64,000 nt of DNA, from positions 93,506,728 to 93,570,727 of the forward strand of contig OX377204.1 in assembly GCA_947396885.1 (NCBI GenBank), written 5' to 3'. The translations under genes and the position numbers were made by a program. The notes beneath the pieces were generated by a model that worked only from the letters and a program-made list of their open reading frames with translations, was not told where the DNA came from and ran no database searches. Every line of letters starts with the position of its first letter. Positions within the stretch are counted from its first letter, which is position 1. This DNA is from Heligmosomoides polygyrus polygyrus. Lineage: Eukaryota > Nematoda > Chromadorea > Rhabditida > Heligmosomidae. Below are positions 23,163 through 33,000 of this stretch, in pieces.

Positions 23163-23820
23163 CGTTTAGAGTGCGCTCGACGGGCGATGCGATGCATTGT
23201 AGTGATCAAATTGATCGGGCGGCGCGATTGATCAATTCGGCGGCTCCAGGACCTAACTCCAACGGACGTCGCGCGCTAGCCGCGTGCGACGTCGCGGCGC
23301 GAAAACGCGGACGTGCGCTCGGTGACGCACGATTAGCCGCGGAGCACGAAATGTTCTCACTGTTTAAGCTCCCAAACCACATTTCTAGCAAGGAACCTAA
23401 GATCCCACAGAATGTGGTCTGCAGTAGGACAATTGATCCGAGAATGGGTGATGGTGACCTTTTTCCGTAGTGTAACCAGAATCACGGATAAAAATTGACC
23501 GAAAAAGTTGTAGGTGGCAAATACCGACGCTAGAAACCATCCACATGACCAGGATTCCTGTATAAACTGTCGCTGATCGTCCCATTAAAAGCGCATTCAT
23601 ATAGCATCTCCAAGAAACGTTGAAATGAGGTAAAGGCGTGCCGCATGTCCCTGTAGAAAGCGTTTCTAGCCGTTGGAAGCATCGGACGCGACAACTCGTG
23701 CAATTTCGTCGCGCACCGTGAGTGACGCCAGGGGGGTTCGCGCGGCGTTGGAGTTATGTCTGCCCCCGCAATTCGGCCACTATACATGGCATCGCGTCGC
23801 GCATCGCGCGCACACTAAAC
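23163..23820. repeat. TIR element (GTTTAGWGTGCGC ends)
   Basis: Left GTTTAGAGTGCGCTCGACGG, right GCATCGCGCGCACACTAAAC. Second blocks (CCTAACTCCAACGG / CGTTGGAGTTATG) pair farther in. 658 bp, no transposase. Confidence 0.75.
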
Positions 23821-26049
23821 AAGGCCTTAAGCAATTATACAACTAGTCGTGATCATATTGTTGTTGATATTTGGTCCCACAAATGAAAAGCTCCAAATGT
23901 TGTTTTGTTGGAAATATGGTAGTAATATGGAAGTAGCCCCATCTAGGATAGGTTCTAATAATACCTTTTATCAGATCAATGGTCCCACTGTCTCTTAATG
24001 TCTCCATTCATCGAAAACACGACATGAACTGTACGGATAATGAAATAATAGTCTACGTAAACGTTCAAAATGAAAAAAATGCGCTTCAAAACATTTCAAG
24101 GGAGCAATACAACATCACGACGAGAATGAACGATACTGCTGCTGGAAGTGAGCACTGGACGTGACATGAAACTAACTGCGTTATCTTTTAAAAGCAACAC
24201 CAAAGTGCAAACACGTGCAGAGGACAGGTCTGAATGATTATTCAAATAGTTCCGTCTTCATACGATTAAGAACACTTGCCAACGAGCGCAGTAACGTTGT
24301 TTTGCCGTCTTTGGTCACGCGAATCGGGCGTCACGGGGCTTCCTTGAATGGTAGGAATGCGGAATTTCTTCAGAATTCACTGCCGTGCAGTTCACAGCGA
24401 TGAAACAATGTCCGAAGCTGCTTGTAGATGAAGTTAGTACAATGCGGAGGCGATATCGATTTTATCGCGCGTGATATGCATCATACTCCTTGTTATATCA
24501 GATATTGAACGGACTCGTACGTACTGATATACGAGCAGGTCGAAGAAGGTGGTGCTTCTTGACACGTCTTCTGCCATAGGTGTGGACGCTTAATCATACT
24601 TAACGGCTCGTATCGCTACACAGGCTATTTGGCAGGAATCGATGCCCCTATGCTTAATCGCAGTTGCCACTGCCGCTGCCGCCGCTGTTGAGTGTACATT
24701 CGGCTTATGACACTCTTAAAGCCCCAGTTTTCCCGCGCGACGTTGAGTCCTGGAACGTGTTTGTACTCACAAGGACAGCACATGAACTTCACCCAAAGAT
24801 TCTCAACGAGACTTATATGATGTTGTAGGGCATGAGAAGATGAGCGCAGAAGTGTTTTCGTTTTTGCTACGGAACATGGTGGTCCGAAAATGACGAAAAA
24901 CTGTCGCAAGGCAACCCCATGTGATTGTCGGGATGCCGTCCGCCAGCAGTGCCGAGTTGGCCGAGTGTTGAGGACTGGTGAGCACGAGATCGGGCTCGGA
25001 CATTCGGGTTCGACGAGCCGAACAGTCTCCGCTCAACCACAGAATAGCAACTGCGGTTGCCAACAGAAACAGCGGTTGCTATTCTGTTGCAATAGCAACA
25101 GTGTGTTGCTATTCTGTTGGGGGCTCGGAACACATGTTGCTATCCAGGCGCAGTGACTAGCGTGCTCCAATCGGATACGCTCGCGCCGCATGGAAGAAGT
25201 TAGAGCTAGAGTTAGGAATGTTGCAATTCAGGCGCAGCCATTTCTCGTTTTTCCAAGGACTGTATCGTTGATTTGTGTCTGCATTGTTGTGTACATGAAA
25301 GCCCCGAGAATCATTCTAACTTTCGCTTCGCCAGCGCTTGGCTCTGCCATCTTTTTCCAGGCCTATGTTGTTCAACTGCTTTTTCAGGGAATTAATTCCT
25401 TCGAATGGTACTCGAGTGCAGTGCAGTGGACTGTGTTCTAGTGGTTTGCACGAAGGTTGCTCCATAAAGTAGTACGAAAGGTGGGTTGTTTGGTTTCGTT
25501 TCACAATGTATATGTATTCACTATGTACATCTATGTATTCTGTCGGCGCTATACAGGAATTCATAAGACGTTCTTACTAGGGTAACACATTTTCAAAAAA
25601 AAAATACATGCGTTCTTGGCGGGACCCAGTTTGTGCAGCCGAAAAGCTGGCATATTGCCAGAGTTTCGCAATCGGTGTCTCGCGCTGCGTAGAAACGTCT
25701 TGTCCGCCTTGTTCACCTTGCACTCCTTTCCATTCCGCCTGTGAAAGGTAACTTGCCTGTCGCCTTTTTTACGATTGTCTTGCTTTCAAACCGGTGGTGC
25801 ATCGTAATGTCGGAACAGTATGATAACCAGATTGGATTCTTTTTCTTTCCTGAAACGATGGTGTACCGAACGGTATTGGGCCTTAGGCACAAAGGTTTCA
25901 CGAGTGTTTGAATCAAGAATCAAATTCCTTATCCGAGCCTGCTTATTCTTTTCCTTTAATAATCTTAGGATTGGCTTGGAAAAATTCTAGATCAGAGTTC
26001 TATAAGGACTATTAGGCTGCTAACATTGCTTCCCATAAGGGTCATTGGT
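23821..26049. other. No gene seen
   Basis: Two kilobases with overlapping short frames on both strands (24.6-25.2 kb) but no motif, splice pattern or codon bias that I trust. Confidence 0.4.
25035..25140. repeat. Alternating CAGAATAGCAAC / GTTGCTATTCTG motifs
   Basis: Two forward and two inverted copies within 105 bp, able to form a cruciform; no coding. Confidence 0.5.
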
Positions 26050-26076
26050 TCTATCCTAGTCGGAGGAGTGCATGCG
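26050..26076 (+). repeat. Solo end of the same foldback family
   Basis: TTCTATCCTAGTCGGAGGAG with no partner end nearby. Confidence 0.4.
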
Positions 26077-26484
26077 GTCTTGCTTTTTGCTTTTTTAAAT
26101 AATCGTTTGGAGTTTCATCGTTTCCGCGCTGAAGAAAATATTGGGTTGTTCAGTAATTAATGTCGTTTTTTACATATTTTTCAAAGTGAAACATGCCCGG
26201 GCCTTCCAAACACTCCAAATGTATTAATCTAACACAATTGTTTGTGAAGGTTAAAACGCTGACTTATCCTTCTGCTGGCCACCAAATCTCGTATAGGCGA
26301 AATTCACGTTCATATTGCCAGTGTTTGATAAACTTTCAACCGGAAAAAACCCTTCCGAGTTATTCACCGTTGTTTCGGAGTGAAATTCAGGGAAATCGTT
26401 ACGGGATCGAGTTGCCTATCTCTCTGCTAATCAGTCGCTGCAGATAGTGATATTTGCTTGCTTGCTTCTCCGGCGCAAATAGGG

Positions 26485-26508
26485 TCGGGGGGGGGGGGGG
26501 GGGAGGGG
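26485..26508 (+). repeat. Poly-G tract
   Basis: Sixteen or more consecutive G, then AGGGG. Similar runs at 7949-7960, 13220-13236 (G), 13540-13556 and 44407-44419 (C). Confidence 0.8.
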
Positions 26509-26750
26509 CTTCTGATGGGTAGAAAATCTCATAGAGCGTCGTAGCGTCGTTAATGTCCTTCATCAATGTCTCCGGCGTATAAAGCCTGTAGTAAGGGCGT
26601 TCCATGGTTAAATAAAACTATGTTTGAATCGCGCAGCTGTTGGCGCAGCACCCCGGACGGTTTTTTTTCCCGTTGTAAGTGTATCGGCAAGTCATGTTGC
26701 CACCACCACATCCCATGGAAGCGTTTTAACCTTCCCAAACAGGGATTGTT

Positions 26751-26950
26751 NNNNNNNNNNNNNNNNNNNNNNNNNNNNNNNNNNNNNNNNNNNNNNNNNN
26801 NNNNNNNNNNNNNNNNNNNNNNNNNNNNNNNNNNNNNNNNNNNNNNNNNNNNNNNNNNNNNNNNNNNNNNNNNNNNNNNNNNNNNNNNNNNNNNNNNNNN
26901 NNNNNNNNNNNNNNNNNNNNNNNNNNNNNNNNNNNNNNNNNNNNNNNNNN
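26751..26950. other. Assembly gap (200 N)
   Basis: Two hundred undetermined bases interrupting the last recognised troponin T exon. The round size suggests a placeholder rather than a measured length. Confidence 1.
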
Positions 26951-27040
26951 CTCCTGAATCTCATGCGCATACTTCCTGAAAATCTTCTCGAACACCGTAG
27001 GTGGAGGTGGTACTCCGGGGAAGCAGGGGAAGGCATTCTT
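26951..27040 (-). CDS. tnt: Troponin T exon 10, truncated by assembly gap
   Basis: Acceptor ACTGTTCAG in phase with exon 9. Encodes KNAFPCFPGVPPPPTVFEKI, then FRKYAHEIQE, running open into the N run. The proline-rich CFPGVPPPP block is typical of nematode troponin T tails. Confidence 0.85.
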
Positions 27041-30000
27041 CTGAACAGTAGTCTTTAACAACAGCTTCTACAGAGTGGTAGGAGTCAACTTACGTTCTCA
27101 TACATCAACCGTCTCTCTCTGAAGTTTCGTCGGTCGATTTGACGATCGTACTTGGAGAACACTTGCACTTTCGGCTAAACAGACGCCAGCTGATGAAAGA
27201 TACTTGGGGTTAAACACCAGACCATGTGTGACCCAGCCGTGGATCGTCAGATCCATCAACCGCTTACCGCCTTCTAACGGTGAACATACCACCAAATACC
27301 CCTGATATGACGTTCGTCAGCATCAGGTTTGGTAGTATTTTCACAGTTAGAGGGCGGTAAGCGGTTGATGAATCTGGCCTCTGGAGCTTCACAGCTCTGT
27401 GGGTCACGCCATTTTGACGTTAAAACCGTGAATTTTGCCGTGAAGCGTAAAGTAGAATTTTCACTTATTTCGTTGCATCACTAATTAAAAATAAACTTAA
27501 AAACCAAACAAAATGAAACTTTAAGTTTTATTGGAAAAATTAAACTTGATAAAGTGGAGGTCCTTTTTCCCATGTGGAGGCGAGAACGCAACAGCCAATC
27601 AGGATGGGTGTCGACCGCATCAGACGTGAATGACACACAGAGCAAGCGAGTATAGTGGACACTCTGATTGGCTGCCGCGTCACGTCCTCCGTATGCAGTC
27701 CACATTGTCGACTAGTTCCTATGCATCCTTGTAAACTATTTCTTGACGTTAAAATGCTTTTAAAATAACACAGTCTATAAGCATTGATGCAGCGCTGAAG
27801 CCTGCATCAGTAAATATATTATGTTTAGAAGAAAAATCAGTTTTTAGAAACAACCCGTTCCAACACAAGTGGAACATTCAACAGGTCCGTTATGGGTACG
27901 GTTCCTCGCCCAGATCAATTTAGCCTTCATTGTTTAACCTCAGTTCTGACGTCACACGTATCTGCGTAAAACAAAGAGCCAGCTCAGGAGATGCTTATAC
28001 TTCGGTCGTTGGCTGGCGCGACTTAGGCCTATGTTGTACTTCGGCGACGCGCCGGCCGACGTCAGCGACGCTGTGCTTTGCGGGCAGCTACGCACTGCGT
28101 GGCAGCCCGCAAAGCACAGCGTCGCTGACGTCGGCCGACGCGTCGCCGAAGTATAACATTGGCCTAAGAAAAGCACAAAATGTATGCAATCGGCAGACTG
28201 GTGGCCAAATGATGACATTGAAAGCGCGCTCCGATGCTAAAAATGCGCTCCGATGCTCTCCTGTCAACGACGTCCCCGACGCCGCCACAGATTCTATTGA
28301 CGACGTCGCCGACGTCGACCACGCGTCTGCGGCGACGTCGGCGGCGTCTGTGGCGACGTCGGCGACGTCGCTGGTGACGTCAGCGTCGGCCGACGTCGGT
28401 GACGGGCCGTCGTTGACGTGTCGCAGCGTCGGCGACGCGTCGCCGAAGTATAACATAGGCCTTAGGCCTATGTTATACTTCGGCGACAGTGTTAGACGGG
28501 CTTCTACGCGCTGTATAGCAGCCCGCGCAACACAGCGTCGCCGACTAGTAGCCGAAGTATAACATAGGCCTTAGTGAACGCCACGAATATCGATCCACTG
28601 CGCCGCCCAATCGATATTGATAGCTACATGGTGCCGCGTCATCATGCGAGGGGAACATACGAAAACGCCGTTGTTTAATTTCTGGGATGCGCCACTCAGT
28701 CTACTTCAACGATACAGGGTGGCTGGAAAGTTCGGGCAATTTTTCAAAGTGTTTTAGCAGCACGAAAAAACTACATTAAACTACATAAACGAAACAGGTT
28801 TACAAACAAAAATAACAGTAACTTTATTAGATCAGTACCAAACGAATGGAGCAGAAAAATTCACAGCAAGGCTCATAATTGCCTCCTTTGGCTTCACATT
28901 CTCGCAATCAGTTTGGGAAGTCGACGGTGGTCGCACAATGATCCGCCGAGAAGGTCTTCACGGTCCAGCCGACGCACCACCATTAGAATCGCCGGCGATT
29001 GCTCAAGAAGAGTCAGCACAAGACGACGGCCCCAAGAACTATCGGTCACAGTCATTTTCCATCCCCGTAGGTGGCGTGGACTGGAAAATGACTGCTAGCC
29101 CACTCCACCTCCGGGGCTGGAACTGGTCTTTATGGAGCACAACGTCAAAATCAACGCCGCCAGCTACCAGCAATATGTCCTCCGCGACGTAATGGAGCCG
29201 TGGACGACGTGCAGTTCTGACGAAACTGTATTTCCTCTCCAGCAGGACTGGGATTCTGCGCATTCGTCAAATCCACGATTGCGTCTGCGAGGAGCTCTTC
29301 CCAGGTTTTTTCTCCACTATGGGTCCCGCCGCGGTGAGTAGGAACTACTGCGCATGTTAATTCAGTGAATGGACTCTTGATAGCCAATAAGCACAATAGT
29401 TCCAACAGCAAGTGGCGAGACCCATAGTGGAGAAAAACCTACTCCGTTGGCTATCAAGAGACCATTCACTGAAGGAGAAAAACCTACTCCGTTGGCTATC
29501 AAGAGTCCATTGCCTAAAGTAACAAGTGCAGCTCTTCCCAGGTTTCTGGAACAAGGACTCTGATCACCCAACTCGTCTGATCTCAAACCCATGGATTATT
29601 CGGTGTGGTCATTCATGGAGCAGAAGATCTCTACTACAAGATACGACACTGTGGAGCAGCTGAAAGCGGCGTTGATGTGATACTAGGAAGAGATGATCAG
29701 TGTGCGACCATCGTCAGTGACTTCCCAAAGCGACTGCGAAAATGTGTTGAAGCCAAAGAAGGGAATCTTGAGTACTTGTTGTGAATTTTTCTGTTGTATT
29801 TCTGTCGTATGTTGTTATTGATCTAATAGAGAAGTTTTGAAGTTGTGCTCCATAAAAACCAGTGCCGTCTTTCCGGTAGCGCGTATTCCAGCCCACACCA
29901 TCACCGGAGCTAGAAAATGACTGCGGCTGATAGTCCTCTCGGCTGTCGTCTTCTGCTGACCCTTCTTGAGCATTTGCCGGCGATTCTGACGGCTGTGAAC

Positions 30001-33000
30001 CGGCTGGACCATGAAGATCTTTTCGTCGGTGAACAGCACCATCGACAACCGACCATTGTCAGCGACCTCCCGAAGCGACGGCGTTAATGTGTTGAAGTCA
30101 AAGGAGGCAATTTTGAGCACTTGTTGCTGTAGCATTCTGCTGTTATTGATCTAATAAAGTTGCTATTGTTTTTGTTGTGAATCTGTTTCATTTAGGTAGT
30201 TTTATGTAGTTTTTTCGTACTTTTGAAATACTTTTAAAGTTTTACCGAACTTTTCAGCCACTCTGTACATACAACGGCTCACGTCTGATATTGCGAAGGC
30301 ACCTCCTGCGGTTTAAAGCAACACCGGAACAACCGAGTGCTGTAGGGAAAACGGCGATGATCTTACAGTTAGGCTGGGGAGTAGAGTAATCAAAGGTTCG
30401 CTAGCTTAAACAACCTTAGCCTGCTGGAGTGCGCCCATCTCCTGCTTGAGTAGAGATTTCTATGGTGTGTTAGCAACGGAGCGACTTACCGGGTGACGTC
30501 CGTTGGCGTCAGAGGGATCGACTCCTTTCTTGTGGCCAGCGTTTCTGGCCACCTGTCGAGATCGCTCATTCAGCTCTTTCAGCTGAAAATGCTGACGTTA
30601 GCATGAAGTTGATCTTGTCATAGGCCTTGAGAAAAAGGGGCAGCTAACGGAATCAGTTTTGGTCACGAATTCGGTCTATTCTACTAGGTATGTGATACTT
30701 CCCTACGTACAAAATCAGAAGGGTAACATCGTTTTAAAGCTTTTAAAATAATGACTACTGTTTTAGAACGTGTCCCTATCACCTTGGGTGGTTGCTATAC
30801 CATAGCAAGATTTTCGACACGTGTCGTTGATGTGGTCTACGTGGGGAGGGGCAACGCGACGACCAATCAGAGCACCAGGAGCACCTGAGTGGAGCGTCCG
30901 CTCGATGCAACCTGATTGGCTATGTGCGCTGCCTGCTCCTCATGTAGGCCACATTGACGACTTGTGTTACATTTCCTTTTGCTAGAGTCCTAAAAAGCTT
31001 GCTCAAACTCACGTCATACTCCTGTCGCTCGTGGCGCTTTTCCAGATCGTACTTGTCCGTCTCGAGCTTGCAGATCCGCTGATGAAGCTCCTTGATCTTG
31101 GCCTTCAGCTCCGAAGCGGAAATTCCTGAGGCTTCAGGGATCGCGTTTCTCACTCCGATCATGAACACCTGAAAACGCATGGATAAGCATTCTAGTTCCG
31201 CACTTCCTCTCTGCGCTGCTCCTTCATACCTTCTTGGCCTCCTCTTGCTGTTCCTTGGTCATGCCCATTTCCTGCTTCGCCTGGACGATGTTACCAAACT
31301 TGTCGTTCTTCTCGGTCTTTGTCGGAATGACAAAGTTCCTAAAGAAACAAACGAAACTTACCTTAGGATTCATTTCGGTACGTATTCTCAGACGGCCCTA
31401 CCTTCCTCCACCTGTTCCAGCCGCCGCGAAGCTCACTCCACTCATCTGTTGACGCTTGTTCTTCTCCTCCTCCTTCTTTCTCTTCTCCTCTTCCTGACGG
31501 AGACGTCGAGCCTCCTACAGATGAATAGGTTACAGATATAGGTTACAGAATTGATCTGAAATGTCTTCCGAATGCTCCACTCACCTCTTCCGCCCTTCGG
31601 CGTTCTTCCTCCAGACGTTTCTTCTCAGCCTGCTCGCGCTCCTCCTGCTCGCGCTCAAGACGACGACGTTCCTGCTTCTCCTTCAGCTTTCTCAGCTCTT
31701 CCTCCTCAGCCTCTCGCTCCTTTTTCCTTCTTTCCTCGTAGCTCTCCAACAGTGCATTGTCATCGTCATCATGTCGCTTCTTGGAGGCCTGGAACTCAAC
31801 GTTTGGAAAAATGCCTAGGAGACTCAGATACTCTTTCATATATGTACTAATGTGTTCTCTCAGAGCGAGAAGCTAGGTAACGACAAAAAGCTTAGTTAAA
31901 GTAATGGGTTGTCCCATAAGTCCCCGCCGTTTTTTTCAACGATTCACTGCAGATTTCGCCGGCAGTCTCCTGCATAGCGCTACATACCTTTCGAAAGAGA
32001 ATGATTCGCTCTATCAGAACATGTATTGTATTTCTTCTCTCATCCTGAATTTTGTAAATTTTTAAGTCGTTAAAGTGAAAAGTGAAAAAGTGAAAAAGTG
32101 GCCATTTGCGCACTTGTTCTCTCCGCTTAGGTTTGTAATTTTTTGCGCAGTTTTTTATAGCACTTGGAGGTCAATTTTCTGTGCTTTAAGAATTCGTGTT
32201 GATCCTATTTGCTCATTTGTCCTTTATTGATTTTTAGGCCATCAAATTGCGGCGTCCGACTTTTCCGTCCGAATTTTTACCGACAGCTCGTCTCTGTGGT
32301 TGGATTTTTTTCCTTTTTGCTATATGTCGTTTGGAAGAGGATGTCTCGCTAAATAAGAATCTGTGTCGCGTTTATTGGCCTATGCTGATTTCTGCCGAAT
32401 ATCAACAAAATTCCAAAAGGAGGAAAATCATCTTCACCAACAGCTCCTTCTCCTTGTTCAGTTGTTGATATTCGACAAAGATCAGCATGAGCCATTAAAC
32501 GCGGCACAAATTCTTATAGAGCAAGACATTCTCTTTCGGACAACACATAACGCAGAGCAAAAAAGTCCTACCACAGAGCAGGAGCTGTTGGTAAAAATAA
32601 CTCTTCTGCTTCGGACGTCTCAATTTGGTGGCCTAAAAATCAACAAAGGATAAGTGAGCAAATAGGACCAACACATATTCTTGTAGAACGGAACATTGTC
32701 CTCCAAATGCTGAAAAAACTGGGCAAAAAATTCCAAACCTAAGCGGAAAGAACAACCGCGCAGATAGCCACTTTTTCACTTTTTCACTCTTCACTTTAAC
32801 CACCTGACAATTGACAAAGTTTAGGATGAAAAAAGAAACGCAATACATGTTCTGATAGAGCTAATTATTCCCTTTCGAAAGCTGTATAGCGCTCAACGTT
32901 TTAACATTTTTGGTGGCTCTTTTTCCGTGTCAGGTATAACTGACTTACCAGCATAACCTGCTCGGCTTCAGTCAGCGCTTCCTCGGGCTCGGCGTGGTCG

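Larger units (their letters stand above)
28715..30265. mobile_element. Scrambled Tc1/mariner-type element in troponin T intron 8
   Basis: TA (28713-28714) and TA (30266-30267) flank inverted ends CAGGGTGGCTGGAAAGTTCGG and its near-complement at 30245-30265. Inside, transposase pieces run in both directions. Plus-strand pieces are at 28940-29304, 29530-29790 and 30046-30150; a minus-strand piece is at 29830-30045. Recognisable motifs are LKKGQQKTTAERTISRSHF, VLFTDEKIF, QQDWDSAHSS, DLKPMDYSVWS and a C-terminal KRLRKCVEAKEG. No intact transposase exists. Confidence 0.75.

Noticed and set aside
23171..23470. 99-codon plus-strand frame
   Set aside because: Covered by the GC-rich ends of the TIR element at 23163-23820.
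26399..26605. Frame with proline run next to the gap as a troponin T terminal exon
   Set aside because: The proline run is the poly-G tract read backwards, and the text is not troponin-like; no acceptor in phase.
28088..28456. Alanine/serine/aspartate-rich frames on both strands
   Set aside because: Produced by GACGTC repeats, which stay open in several frames; no gene signal.
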